Below are positions 47,487-60,302 of a DNA stretch of 64,000 nt, piece by piece. The translations under genes and the position numbers were made by a program. Every line of letters starts with the position of its first letter. Positions within the stretch are counted from its first letter, which is position 1. The stretch is taken from the NCBI RefSeq assembly GCF_933775445.1, contig NC_065873.1:20212001-20276000 (forward strand), given 5' to 3'. The stretch is from Argentina anserina. Its lineage: Eukaryota > Streptophyta > Magnoliopsida > Rosales > Rosaceae. Under the pieces are notes generated by a model. The model ran no database searches. It was not told where the DNA came from and saw only the letters and a program-made list of their open reading frames with translations.

Positions 47487-49190
47487 CTTACACAAAAGGC
47501 TTTATTTTTCTTACACAAAATGTACCATACAATGAAACTCTACATATTGGTCAAGCTGGGGTGCTGGCGGGGCATGATGGAAATATACGAATCAATGGTG
47601 TCCCTTACAAAGAATACTTATCATTTTAGAGAAATTTTTAAATGGGGACTTCCCCACCACGTGGCCATGGGGCAACCCAATCAAAATCCACCATTTTATT
47701 GTTCACTTCCCATTTTGTCCTCACTTTAACAATCTTTAAACCCAAAATACCTCAGTTGTGTTTATATTGGACAGCCCCACGACTACGTGGTACGCTCGTT
47801 TAGGGTCCAGAATTTCTCATCATTTTATCAAGGTGTTATGGGTAGAAGAAATTTTTTGATGCGACCAATGCGCCACCTATCATATACGACCGACCATTCA
47901 AAGAACGAAAAGTGGCAATATTTCCCCAAATCAGCAACTTCTCTTTGTTCTTCCTCTTCTTCTTCTTCTATCTCTTCTCCTCCTCTGTCAAGCCCGATCC
48001 CAATAATGGCCTTCACCACCACCACCTCCATAGTCAGCCAAATTTTGAGAATCTTACATTCCGTTTCGTTCCATGCCCTAGTTGAAACATAAGTCAACAC
48101 TTGAGACCTTATTGATTTCGATTCGTTTCATTTGATGGGGACTAGGTCTCAGCAACCAAACCCAGCTGTGAGTGAGATAATGACGATGAGGACATCTCTC
48201 TAACCAATTCGTCTCTATGAGAGGCAGCATGGGCTCGCCTCTCCAGCCACATTGAGCATACTGCTACCCTCGCCGGCGATAATCTCTCTTTGATTGAATC
48301 ATGCCGACGTTATCTGCGAGGATGTTGCTTCGCTAGTATTAGTGGTCTGTGTTGTTCTCTTTGCGTAATCTTTTACAATACTGAAATGATTTCCTCGCAT
48401 ACAGCCTCTAACTATAATTCATATGAATAATCTTTTTTGAGTCAGAGATGAGACATAAAAGGATAAGAGATGGAAGAACATAGAGGTGAGTTGATGATCT
48501 GGGGATATATCGCCATGTGTCACTATTTAAATGGTTGGTCGCATAAGACATGTGATGCTTTTGTCGCACCTAATAATTTCTCTACGGGTAGATGGTCTTT
48601 CATAGTGATTGTCTCGTCACTCCACAATCCTAACACTAGGTATGAGAAATTTCACATAAATGTGATAGTTAAGGTCAATTATTAAAAGCTATAATAAGCT
48701 CCCTTTCCGGTATTTGTTTTTTTATTCACGACAATGACATATTCATTTCAGGCCCCCAATGCTCATGGGCTCTCACATGCGCGAGCCGAGTGGATGACAG
48801 TCCACAATCGAAGCTGCATGGTATTCTCATGGTCGAATCTAATACATCTGGCATAAGACTAATTACTTCCTAGTATTGTTATCCTTTTTATATTTGAAAT
48901 ATGGTTTTATGTTTTTCGTTCAACTAAACTAAATTTTCGCTATTTGATTCTGTCTTCAATTTTTACTGAGGATTCATGTATCTCCGTCTCTCCGATTCTT
49001 ACTTATATTTTAGGTATAAAGTAGTTATTCCAAACGATCATTTTTTCGAATCATGAAATTTATATTTCTCTCTATAGAAAAAAGAAAAATGAGACATTGA
49101 TAATGTAACCCACTCAATATGGTAGCTAGGTAATTGATGTGAAAGCAATTTTAACTTGTAGTGTATATAAAAAAGAAGTAAAGAGAGCCG
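47487..49190. other. intergenic; no supported gene
   Basis: Short frames around 47800-48100 contain Ser-repeat low complexity from CTTCTT tracts. A frame at 48470-48685 matches nothing I recognise. Fragments at 48140-48340 look like decayed coding sequence. Confidence 0.4.
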
Positions 49191-49289
49191 CCTCTAGGGT
49201 TTCTCTCCCGTCGTTTTCTCTCTCTTTGCTTAGCATCAGTCTCTTCTTCCTCTGACACTGTGTCATAAAGATTCAATGCTTGTTTTGCC

Positions 49290-52200
49290 GTTGCACTAGC
49301 CATTAAGGAGAAGGGGAAGGTTATTTTTAGTGGTGTCGTCGGTGATGCAGCGATCTCTCGCCAACCTTTCGTGGTGGGAAGACTGCTTGTCGAGAAGAAG
49401 AAGCCAGTACCTAAGGCGGTGTTAGCGCTCTTACGGCGGTTTGGGGTTTTGTGTGACCGGCTGCGGATGTAGGCACAAGGTGACTGGTTTGTGATAAAGT
49501 TTACAAAGGATGTTGATACGTCCCGAATCTTTTATCTTTTACTTGTGATTATATTTTTACCTTTTACTTGAATCGAGAGTCGTTTTCAAAGTAGCGATTA
49601 TAAAAGTTAACTTTTTAATGCATATGTTTTTTGAAATAATTTCATTCACAAAAGTTGTAGAGCTTTTGATACGAGTTCGTAGACACGTGACACGCCCAAA
49701 TTGGAGTTCGAATGGAAAAGTTACGAATCAAAGAGGAAGTGGGGCATTTTTAGAAAAAAGTATAAATAGGGAGTTTAAAGAGAAAAATGAGATTTTTGAA
49801 AAATTCAAATTTCTCCCGTCACTGTTTATCCCAACCCATAAAAGTTATCCAGCGCCGATCTCCGTCATCTAGCCACCGATCGAGGCGTCACCGGTTTTGT
49901 TGGAACCACCTCGCCATTCTCTGTCGTTTGATACAAGCCTCGACGCCCGCCATGCATGACGCAACATCAACCACAAGTGATCAGCAAAAAGTCAACGCCG
50001 CATGTGGCGTTTTCCGGCGAATCCGGAGCTCGTGGCTGTTGCAAACGGCATTATCTTTCCCTCTGGGTTCAATTCGACAAGAGTTGGGCTGCTTTTTGGC
50101 CTGCATCGCGAGATCGCTCTCGGTGTACTGTTCCGGAGTTCCTCCACGTTTTTTGGCACTTCCCAGCTGATTGGTCTTTGGTACAGGACGACATACGAGT
50201 ACATTGCTTTGATGAGGATCCGTACATTAGGCGCTAGCTATACGGTGAGTGGACTTTGTTTTTGAATATATATGCATGCGTTTTATTTTCAGAAATTATC
50301 AATTAAATTTCTAGTATTGATGATGATTGATATGATGATGGTTATGTATGTTGGTTTTGGTGTGTCATGTGTTGTGATTGAAATTGATATAAGTGATGTG
50401 TGTTTGTGGTGAGGTGTGATATTGATTGTCAAGGAAAGATAAGGAGTTGTGTGGATAAATGTTCGGTATTGTGCGATATCGTCCAGGTTGTAGATTCTGT
50501 GGGTTCAGATGGTTAGAGTGGTTGAGTATGGGTCCAAAAAGGGTGTTTGGTCATATGTTACCGAGTGAGACTTAGGGTTGTTTTATGGTTGTGATGGAGA
50601 TGGTATGAGATATATGTCTACGAGTGAGACTCGGGGTGAAGATACGTAGTGGTTGACGAAATTATTATGAGATATATTGGAACACTAGAAGAGATGTGAT
50701 GAACTAGTGGTCTCATCAGTATGTGAAGCTAGAAGAGAGAGGATAAACTAGTTGATTTATTGATTTATTTTCATATGGTTGAGAACGATATCTTATGATA
50801 TCCCTCTTTTGATTGGGAGGTGATGTGGTATAGTTGACGATACCACGACAGCCTAATACTCTTTCTATTAGTACGACGTGATGATATTGAGAGTTTGGGA
50901 GTATTATTGTTACCCGGGGGCACACTATATGACATGATGAGATCATTTGACTAGTGGGCTAGTCCTTTTATTAGAACCGGAAGAAAGGAGATGAACCGGC
51001 AGTGTTATGATGATATTGAGAGTATGATACTGGAAAAGAGGGAATGAATCTGTAGTGTTGCAGATGCTACTGGGTCGCTAGTAGAGAGGGTATGTATTAG
51101 TAAACCTCATATATATATTTAGATATTGTGGGGATGTACGTGACACTTGTATGGGTGCGTTGTGGTCTTGTATTGGTTTGTAAGAGATATGACGGGCATG
51201 TGCGTAAGTTTTGGTGTTGCTATATTATTGTTGACTACTCCTTGTTTTGAGATCAAAAGTGGAAATTTTTAGTCCTTGTTTGACCTCATATTTGCTTGTG
51301 GTATTTGCAGAGAAATCCTTGGGACTGATGTTTGGAATTATGTTATTTATAAACTTAAATCGCATGCTCTTTATTTATATTGATCAAATTGGGGAAGTAT
51401 TAAACGTTTCATTCTGACCTAAATCATAAGTTTGATTTATTATTTTATGTCCACTCACTCTAACGGAGTTTTAATTTTTAAATTATTTTCTCATACGCCC
51501 TTTGTTTTCAACCGCCCAGTTTGCAAGTAAAGCTTGATAAAGTCAAGGGTACATGGAGTGAGGTATAGTCATCTTTGCAGCTTCCATCAGTTTAGTTGTA
51601 AGAGTTTAGTCTTGCACTGATTTAGTTGAATTTATGGTGGAGTTTGGTTTTCGTGTTAGGAAGTACGGAGGCTCCAGGTGTTGAGGTTGGATATGTTAAA
51701 TAGAAGTATTTTTTATGTGTAAGAAATGTTAGCTACTTTCAAGGAAGACTATGCTAAAATTTTGGTATGCCTCATTTGATAGTGGTCTCCGCACGATTTA
51801 TCCTAAATATTAGGTTAATATTTGGGGCGGATCGTGTCAGAGTTGGAGAGGGATGAGTTTGTCTCCAATGGTCTATGGTTTTACAACCGTGCGCTAATCT
51901 TCACGGCGGCCTATGATGGTCTCTACGACCCGGCGACGGTTCCAATTTTGCGTTTTCCAGTGACGATGGAGATCCTGGGTTTGCCTCCTACCTTGATGAC
52001 GCCGGAGGCTATGGCATTGATAGGTGAAACCCTAGGAGTTATGGAGGAGATTTTTGAGAATGAAGTGAATCGCGGTTCACGAGCTAGGGTTCGGGTGACT
52101 CACTTTCTGATAGATCTAGTCCGACAGGCCTTCCATCCCCATCTCTATGAGTTTGGTTTAGCAAATATATGGGCCATGCTATTGTTCAAATATGAGAGAA

Positions 52201-52942
52201 TGACCGTTTTTTTCGTGTTTGTGGAATGCTGGAGCATGATGCGGCGGAGTGTGGTGGTCTGCCAGATCTGTTTGAGCCTAGGGTTTTGGGGGTGCCGATG
52301 GCGATTGCTGCAAGGTTGAATTCGCCGGTGGGAGGCGCTTGAAGATTGGGGAGTTAACTGGTGGTGAGCACGACGCTATTTTGAAACCCGAACCCTAACC
52401 ATTTGGGAAAAAGTTAGGGTTTGATGTTTGAGCTTCTTCATCATTGGGGCTGACAGCTGTGCCAAACCTTGTCTTCTATCCCTGGTGTGAACATGGCCGA
52501 GCTGGTGGCCAAGTTTCGGACGTGTGACGATCCAGTGGTGTTGGTGGTGGCACTTCCGACTGAGTTTGTGGTTGTGGAGCCAGTGTTGGCTTTGCTGGCG
52601 CATGTGTAGGTGAGCGATGAGAAGACAGATTTTGAGATGGAGTTTCTTACTCTGAGTAAGTGCAGTGGGACCACCGACGGAGGCAGCGCCATCGCTGGAG
52701 CTTTCTTTTCTAGCAGAGCTGAGTCTTCCTCACCAAGATAGGCTTCTTTCACTGAGCCCACAAAAGAAAAAGAGGTTTGGCCGTCCCCTAGGAGGTAAGA
52801 ATAAGCCCAAGACCTTGGATGGGGAGGAGATAGTGACGGTCAAGCCACAATGTGCCAAGAAGAGGACATTTGGGCATAGGTTGGGCCGAGTTGCGATGAA
52901 GAATAAGCAGGTTGGGCCGATGGTGGGGGCTCAGCCCATTTA
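49290..52942 (+). pseudogene. LINE-type ORF1 (DUF4283 plus zinc knuckle) remnant, split by an LTR
   Basis: Two pieces read as one protein when the intervening LTR is ignored: 49290-49513 (VIFSGVVGDAAISRQPFVVG, then LLVEKKKPVPKAVLALLRR) and 51840 onward (ELERDEFVSNGLWFYNRALI, then FPVTMEILGLPPTLMTPEAM). This is the DUF4283 pattern of plant L1-type LINE ORF1 and related proteins. After a frameshift near 52205 the frame reads RFFRVCGMLEHDAAECGG, a zinc knuckle whose first Cys is replaced. Further on is a basic RFGRPLGGKNKPKT tract (about 52770). An in-frame TAG lies near 49470. No reverse transcriptase follows, so it is a truncated or decayed copy. Confidence 0.72.
49514..51839 (+). mobile_element. 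long LTR (2.3 kb, probable solo Ty3/gypsy type) inside the ORF1 remnant
   Basis: Starts TGATACGTCCCGAATC and ends GGGGCGGATCGTGTCA; the ends form a TGATACG/CGTGTCA inverted pair. TATA-like AGTATAAATAGGG lies near 49758, followed by a GC-rich leader-like block to 50250. Coding similarity stops at 49513 and resumes at 51840, which fixes the borders. The 5-bp flanks (GATGT and GAGTT) are only similar, so the TSD has decayed or the border is off by a base or two. Confidence 0.68.
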
Positions 52943-52945
52943 GGA

Positions 52946-53822
52946 GCCAATGAGTTTTGTGGACGCCTCTTCAGAGGTTGCCGTTCCGACCTTGTTCTCG
53001 GGTTTCTTGGTTCCAAGAATAAGTTAGCTGATATTGACAAAGACTTTGTTTTCTGATTACCTTTGAGTAGATTGCAGTGAATTTTGTCATAAATCTAGTT
53101 AATAAATTGATGATTTCTAGTTCTCTAGGTTTTTCTGGTATCTTAGTTAATTTGTACACTCTCATTATCGTTGCCTTATGAAACAAGCGCGAGTGTGTTA
53201 ATGATGTACCATATATTTTCTTCTATATATTTCAGATTATGAGTCGTTGATTAAAAAAAATTGTAGTGTATATAAGCTAATGTTTGCCAATAAGCTGTTT
53301 TCTCAAAGCACCTTTAGATACTTGACGTATGATTCAAGAAAATTCATGCACAAATTAAGTAAAGCGAAACTCGGTCATATATCAATTCAAATAGATATTC
53401 CCAAAATAGGAAGTTATTTGTTGGAACAACAACCCCACTAATCATAATTGTTACCATATAATTTCTCGAGAGTTTGCGTCATAACGAGCCAAACCTGATT
53501 TTTTTCAACGGTTTTAATTAAATGGCAAGACGGAAAACTGCGAAAGCAGGTCTAAAATGCTGATATCGGTTTCTCTCCCAAAAAAAAATGCTGATATCGG
53601 CGCCGGAGATGCGGTTAATATTAATTTACTCCCCCGTCCAAGTACCTTGGTTCGAGACTTCGAGTACACACCTACACCAATACTATCATCTCCCTCCCTC
53701 TCCATCTTCTCTCTCTCTCTAAAATCTCAACATATATATTACACCAGACCATAGGAACTACAACTTCAGTTGTAAATCTCCCACTCTTCCTCTTCCTCTT
53801 CCTCTTTCTCTATCCTTTTCAA

Positions 53823-53855
<33 letters not shown>

Positions 53856-53866
53856 GTCGCCTCAGA
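52946..53866. other. intergenic and OVATE gene leader
   Basis: No gene to about 53700. The stretch 53698-53860 is CT-rich, including a CT microsatellite (about 53823-53857), and is the likely 5'UTR of the OVATE gene. Confidence 0.55.
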
Positions 53867-54604
53867 ATGCCAAGCACTCTAGGAAGGAACTTAAATCTCT
53901 GCTTCACAAAGATCAAGCGGCCACTTTTGACTCTTCAATCCCCTCCCGTCGACGATCCCGGCTCTTTACCAACAACTACCTCCACTGCCACCGCCTCCTC
54001 CTCCACCTCGACTGCCATGTCTTCCTCGATTATAATAAAAAACTTCAACTCCCTCTACGACGGAGACAACGCCTCTTTTTTCGACTCCGCCGTTACCTCC
54101 TGCTCCATCAAGTCCTCCGATCTCTCCACCTCCGAAACCGAAAACGACACTGACACCGCCGCCGCCGCAGACTTCGCCACCGTCTTCGCTTCCCAGCGCT
54201 TCTTCTTCTCCTCACCCGGCCTCTCCAACTCCATTGTCGACCAGTCATCCTCCTCCTCCTCCTCCTCCTCCTCCGCCGCGTTGTCTTCCTCGGATCTCCA
54301 CGCGCCATTCAAGCACAACAGCGTGGTAGTGCCCACTTATTCGCCCGATCCCTACCTCGACTTCCGGCGCTCCATGCAAGAGATGGTGGAGGCGCGTGAG
54401 CACCAAACGGAGGACGAGATCGTGAAGGCTAAATCTAACTGGGAGTTCCTGCATGAGCTGCTCTTGTGTTATCTGGCTCTCAACCCTAAGAGCACTCACA
54501 AGTTCATCATCGGCGCATTTTCGGATCTCCTCGTCAGTCTTCTCCCCTCACCCAAAGATCCCGACTTCACCGCCGGCGTCTGCGAGATTTCCCGGTGCAG
54601 TTAA
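53867..54604 (+). CDS. OVATE family protein (OFP), 245 aa
   Basis: OFPs are plant-specific transcriptional repressors that interact with TALE homeodomain proteins and affect organ shape and secondary growth. A single exon; the OVATE domain is at about residues 162-225: DPYLDFRRSMQEMVEAREHQ, then WEFLHELLLCYLALNPKSTH and FIIGAFSDLLVSLL. The N-terminus MPSTLGRNLNLCFTKIKRP resembles the OFP11/12/13/16 group, which also have single exons and this length. The middle is Ser/Thr-rich, with an 11-Ser run from TCC repeats (about residues 126-136). The leader is CT-rich. The precise paralogue is not assigned. Confidence 0.93.
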   Translation: MPSTLGRNLNLCFTKIKRPLLTLQSPPVDDPGSLPTTTSTATASSSTSTAMSSSIIIKNFNSLYDGDNASFFDSAVTSCSIKSSDLSTSETENDTDTAAAADFATVFASQRFFFSSPGLSNSIVDQSSSSSSSSSSAALSSSDLHAPFKHNSVVVPTYSPDPYLDFRRSMQEMVEAREHQTEDEIVKAKSNWEFLHELLLCYLALNPKSTHKFIIGAFSDLLVSLLPSPKDPDFTAGVCEISRCS

Positions 54605-55395
54605 ATCAATGTTATTATTGAGCAGCAAAATGTAACTATGGAATCAACTTTATTCTTGTTATCAATTGCATCAGCAGCTTGTGACCTGGTCCTCCATCTT
54701 CATCTTCTTCTTTGGTTCTTATTTCTATGTACGTAATGGTTCCGAGTAGTTCATTTCGGGGTCGATATTATATGTTAGATTTTGTTGGGAGGATGCAAAT
54801 GTCAGTGTGTAGCTTATAACTAGGCTACTTTGCTGCAGGCTTAGTTTGGAAAAGAGTAGAAGTACACCCTCCAATTATGATTCATGTTTTCGTAACATGA
54901 GAAAAGTAATAATGAAACTTTCAGGCAAACAAGCTGTGGTGTTGTGGTCTAACGTTAACATGTGAAATGGTGTACTTTGTGCATTAGAACTCGATGACAA
55001 GATTTGAACCCAGATTTGAACCCAGATTTGAACCCAATTAGCTTACACATTCTAAGACCAAGTATGTTGACAATGAGATCAAAGAAGCCCTAGTAGATGA
55101 GTTTCTGCCTTTTCTGATGTAAACTCTGGATTGATGAGACTCTTATGTCCAGTAATAATACACAAGATGAGTTCGGTGTTGTTCTATAGGATGTCAATAG
55201 CTAAGGCATAAAGTGACAAACGGTTATTGAGGTTGGTACTATAACAACGATGTGAATCAATATGTTCATATCCGAGAAAAGATCTCGATGTATTTGGCGA
55301 TACCTCCGCTCCACCAGTCAAATCGCATATTATTACTTTTATTAGTGCTTAATATGAATCGATTAGCAAGGCAGCAGCCCAGATCACCTGAGAAT
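54605..55395. other. OVATE gene 3'UTR and intergenic DNA
   Basis: No further gene. A 14-bp tandem (GATTTGAACCCA, three copies) lies at about 55001-55036. Confidence 0.55.
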
Positions 55396-55538
55396 CCGAG
55401 TATTTGCATTTGGATTACGAAATGATGATTTTTCGAAGTAGATTATTTCACAAATGACAAGCAAAAGCAAATTCACTTCCTAAAGTAGGGAATCAAGACA
55501 GATCCATGCTTTTCAAAATTCAAATATCTTATTAATTT
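55396..55538. repeat. 143-bp direct duplication, left copy
   Basis: From CCGAGTATTTGC to CTTATTAATTT. Base-for-base identical by eye to 56589-56731, and directly abuts the transposon at 55539. Confidence 0.95.
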
Positions 55539-56588
55539 GGCATAAATGCCAATTTGCACCCTAAATTTGGTTGAAATTGTCAATTTGCACCCTGAACTTG
55601 TATTTGAGTCAATTTACCTCCTAAACTTAGTAAAAATTGCCGATTTACACCCCGAACTTGTATTTGAGTCAATTTACCTCCTAAACTTGGTAAAAATTGC
55701 CGATTTGCACCCCATCTGTTAAATTTAACTGTTTCTATCCAATTTTGCGTCACATGTCATACACATGAGGGGTAATGTTGTCATTTTCTATTTATATTTT
55801 TCTTAAAAACAAATAAAAATATTCTTTAAAATAAGGATTATTTTGTTAATCAAATTATTTATTTACATCTTTTTTCTACCTACTTAATCCTACTTTGAAT
55901 TATATATTCAATATACCCACCCATTCAAATATAGTGTGTTGTGTATAAATATATTTTTATATGTACACATTGTTGGAGGATGAACAAAACGAAAATAATA
56001 ACGACATAATAGAATAGAACGTAACCGTTTATTGATTGATAATGAGGTCAATATATAGGCATTACATAACCACAATCAGTAGGATTCAGAGTCGTAATCT
56101 ATTACAGAGATGCGAATCTATCTCTAACAGGAAACCTAATAAGGCTAACACACACAATGGTAGAATAGTAATTCTCTCGGAACACACATTTATTTTTAAT
56201 TTTCAATGTATTTATTTATTTATATTTTTTCTAATATCTTTTAACATACCATATCACATAAAATAATAAATATATAAATCAATAACATGTTTCGAAAAAC
56301 CAAACATTGTAGCAAATGTTCCTCTTAAGTAATTTTATTAATTTATTTCATTATTCAATATGAATAAATATATAATGACAATACTACCCCTTAAATGCAT
56401 GACATGTGACTTAAAATTGGATTGAAAACATTAAATTTGACGGATATGGTGCAGATCGGCAATTTTTACCAAGTTTAGGAGGTAAATTGACTCAAATGCA
56501 AGTTCAGGGTGTAAATTGGCAATTTTTATCAAGCCTAGGAGGTAAATTGACTCAAATGCAAGTTCGGGGTGTAAATTGACAATTTCAG
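55539..56588. mobile_element. repeat-rich TIR transposon, non-autonomous
   Basis: Long terminal inverted repeats (about 200 bp) each hold two or more copies of a ~61-bp unit containing CAATTTACCTCCTAAACTTG and AAAAATTGCCGATTT (55540-55730 on the left, complement at 56400-56588). The core is AT-rich and non-coding and contains a nested solo LTR. The superfamily is uncertain (Mutator-like is one option). No ordinary short TSD is seen; instead a 143-bp duplication flanks both ends. Confidence 0.75.
55971..56150 (-). mobile_element. small solo LTR (180 bp) nested in the TIR element
   Basis: On the minus strand it begins TGTTAGCCTTATTAGG and ends CATCCTCCAACA, with CCTATATATTGACC and AATCAATAAACGG signals in order. 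Plus-strand flanks are CACAT (55966-55970) and CACAC (56151-56155), a TSD with one change. The layout fits a short copia-type LTR. Confidence 0.68.
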
Positions 56589-56731
56589 CCGAGTATTTGC
56601 ATTTGGATTACGAAATGATGATTTTTCGAAGTAGATTATTTCACAAATGACAAGCAAAAGCAAATTCACTTCCTAAAGTAGGGAATCAAGACAGATCCAT
56701 GCTTTTCAAAATTCAAATATCTTATTAATTT
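56589..56731. repeat. 143-bp direct duplication, right copy
   Basis: Identical to 55396-55538; begins at the right border of the transposon. Confidence 0.95.
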
Positions 56732-58949
56732 TGATGGAAACAAACAAGTTTACTCTACTCTAAGCATGAATCGATAAACTTTGAAGAAGAAACATGAATC
56801 CATGTATGTCCACCGCTGGAAGCTTCACACCCCACGACAAGTGAAGAAAATATATAAGAGCAAATTGAATGTTTAATTAGTCAAATAAGTTAGCCAGATA
56901 TTACTTTCTTGTTTATTTGTGATGGATGATATATATGGTTCGAGTTGGACGTGAAGTCACATAAGAGTCCAATCACTATTTTCTGATCACAAATCCATTT
57001 TCACTCAGCTTCTTGATTGATTTGACATTTCACGATTTAGTTTTTCTTGGTTAGTTGGTTTTGCAAATACATCCATCTCGACCCTTTTAGCTTCCTAAAC
57101 TAAGAAAACGAGACAACTATAAACCCTAAACTTCAAGGGTAGTTAGGAAACCCTGTGCGCCCATTGAATCCTACCTAATTAAGTTAGTTAGATAGCAGTC
57201 CCCCAATATAAAACTCACTTATCTGTGATAATGGACAATCACAATCCGTAATTTACTGGGGAGTAGTAAACTATGAATACGAACTCAGCCAATTAGCCAA
57301 ATGACAAGTTAGATTAGTAAACAAAATGGTGCAGAGAGAGCTCAGTGGTGGGTCTTCTCTCGTTTTTGATTGGTAAAGTCGTAGAACTAGGAAAAATATA
57401 TGAATAAGCGAGTAGTACCAAAGCAGAAATGGGATCGAGGAATCTTGTTCTTGTCTCTCGTTTATTTTCTTCTCTTTCTTTTGCTCGATGAGTTTCTGAA
57501 CAAGCTTGGATAGTTGTTTTCAACTTGAAGGTGAGGACAGATTGCAAAGCCATCATGTATAGGAAGAGCAATCTAATAATAAGTCTTGTCGGCAGCACCC
57601 CACTTCAAACTCGTCGCATTCCTCAGTTGTCAAAAATCAGTGTGAACTGTCCACTAGTTGATTGCCATGCAAATATTTCTTTGGCATGATATGGTGTTCT
57701 ATGATGTCAAATGACATGTGTAAATATGAAAATTAAAGACGTGAATTGTTAAGTTAATCAATTTTTAAGTTTCATGTTTTGTATGGAGTTTTTCTAACCG
57801 ATTTTCATCTTTATAGTTTAATTTCAATACTCTGAAATACTATAGAATACTTTGTTATAAAAAAAATTAAACTAGTACACATAGTTATCATCCAATTAAT
57901 TTAACATACGGTTTAAGTTCTTTTGAGTTCTGAATATATATCTCGTACATAAGAATGATTCATTGAAATAATGATAGGGAAGTAAATTTTAGGTTGCCCT
58001 CGTATTGTACAAAAGAGACCAGATTTTTGCGTACAACTTAAGCCCTCAACTATTAATCTTTACTTGAATGAAATAAGAGAAGCCTACAGAACTCCTGAAT
58101 CGAAAACCATGTGGAACCAAAGTGATTTGGATTGGTTCTACTTTCAAATACCCGTGAATCAGTGATGCTAAACTATCTCAAATCATATAGATGGGCAACA
58201 GTGCAACACAGTTTCTTTGTACCTTGTTTTTTACTTAAAAGAGACGAGATACGGTTGCGTCATGTTTGTTGGTAAACAGGGATCTATTTGGGGTCTGCGA
58301 TTCGTTGTTGTTCTGGGTTTAAGCTAATGTTAAAACTAAGACTGGTCATACATCATACTGATAGGAACATTATAACTAACCCGGTAGACCCAAAGCCACA
58401 CTTGCTGGTCCTCAGCACCAAATTTATACTTGCATAACCACGTGTATATCAATTCTGATCACTCCCGACTTGGTATGTAATGAGAAAAATAGACACATGG
58501 TAGTAGACGTGTTTATCAATTGATCCAATCCTAATCACTCGGCTTGGGGGGTTGGGGGTTGTTATAGTCCGGACTTCGCATACTGATTTCGTCACGAAAG
58601 TTCTGTTGTTCCGATGGAAATATGAAATGTCGATTATAAAGGGTTTTACACTTTTACCTTGTAGGAAATTTGGACAGTATATTGCCGTCGGAGCTGTCCA
58701 TCCTGCAAGAAACAACTTCTATATACTGAAGAGGATGGAAGGTACACACGACACTTAGGGATCGAGGCTGAGGCCAAGACTGATCTCCAGCTATCGAGAC
58801 ATGGAGAAAGTGAGGACAATATTATTTAAGGCTCCTCTAAATCTTCGTATAGTCGCAGCATATAAGGATTGAGTTAGAATTTAAAACTCTGCCGATGTTT
58901 GATGTCACAACTCCAACTCACATGTCACACTTCGTTTCTAATTCATGGG
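56732..58949. other. intergenic; no supported gene
   Basis: A 94-codon minus-strand frame (57314-57598) starts with a hydrophobic segment but has no family match or supporting signals. A 68-codon plus-strand frame at 58552-58758 is likewise unsupported. Confidence 0.45.
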
Positions 58950-59631
58950 TTAGTGTGCCAGAAAATGCACACCGAATGTTATGCCTCAAAAATTATTTTT
59001 TAATTTAATATCAATCGTTTTCAACTAAAGTGTACTACAATGTAGTCTTTTAATATTTTTTTAATGTGTTTTGTACCTTTTAATTTATGTACTATCATTT
59101 AATTACAATTTTACTTTAATAAATTATACATTTAAGGGTAAGTTATTATTTAGTACTAAATCAAATCTTATATTATAAAAAGATTAATGAAAAAAAATCT
59201 AATTATAAGATAGTTATCTCATTTAAATGAAAATTTGAAAAATGTCAACAAACTTTAAACAAAATTATGAAATAGTCATTTTTATGAGTGTTTTGTCTTT
59301 TCTCACACTTCCTCTTCTTATTTATTCTTCACCTAATTCCGGTCATAACTTGATCGTTCGGCGACAGATTTAAGCATGGTTGGTATTGTTGGAAAGATTT
59401 ATCTCTCCTCTATCATTTGATATTGTAACCACTCCAAACCGAGCATCGTGCAAGGCGCATAAACCCTGACATAATGGGGTTGCCACCGTCCATAATGGTG
59501 CTCCAAGTAATTGTGGTCAAACAGGAGCTCAAGTTTCACTAATTCTAGTTATTCTCTTCATTCTAAATATTCTCATACCAATCTTATTTAAATTTTAACA
59601 TAATTTCACATATTCTGACATTTCTCTTAGC

Positions 59632-59965
59632 ATGTCACATCCATATTACACTATCTATTACATCTCATATGACATCCCTTATCACACTACCTATCACACT
59701 ACTTGTCACACTACAGGTCATACCCCCTGTCACACCACATATCACACTACCAATCACACTAATTGTCACACCCTTTATTACACTACTTGTTACATCTCAT
59801 GTCACACTACCTATCACACTAACTGTCACACTACCTGTCACACTACATCACATTACCTATCATACTACCGGTCACACTCTTTGTCACACCACATATCACA
59901 TTAACTGTCACACACATTGTCACACTACATGTCAATCTGTCACACCTCTTGACACACTCCTTGTC
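59632..59965. repeat. degenerate 12-bp tandem repeat (CTATCACACTAC-like)
   Basis: About 27 units of a 12-bp motif, consensus near YTRTCACACTAC, fill the interval. Because the unit is a multiple of three, two plus-strand frames stay open and look like tetrapeptide-repeat proteins (Y-H-T-T and I-T-L-P); I regard these as artefacts. Scattered direct and inverted copies continue to about 60280 and at 60790-60895, suggesting subterminal repeats of a DNA transposon. Confidence 0.8.
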
Positions 59966-60302
59966 ACACAGTTTTTTGTGACTACGTTGTGACAAGAAAA
60001 GAAAAAGAATAAGAAGAAGAGAATGACTAGAAATAACAAACATTTATTAATTATTTGTGATCTTGAATTTCTCATATCAATTAATACGATCTCAGTATTG
60101 ACACTCATGTTGTTGTACAGAACACCAGACCACTAGTCACACTACTAGTCATACAAAAATTTCATTTGTCACACTAACTTTGTTATGTGACAGGTAGTAT
60201 GATAGACACTATGACATGTAGTGTGATGGGTAAACAGATAGTCACACTATCAGTTACATTATTAATCACACTACCATTATTCATCGACGGGTATTGTGAC
60301 AG

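Noticed and set aside
54055..54499. Glu-rich and Arg-rich minus-strand frames.
   Set aside because: Shadows of the Ser-rich OVATE coding exon on the other strand.
57314..57598. 94-codon minus-strand frame with a hydrophobic start, a possible secreted peptide.
   Set aside because: No recognisable family, no clear promoter or polyadenylation signals, and composition like the surroundings.
59632..59992. Open frames that read as His/Thr or Thr/Leu tetrapeptide-repeat proteins.
   Set aside because: They arise from a 12-bp DNA repeat, which keeps several frames open at once. No start context, signal peptide or conserved end is evident.
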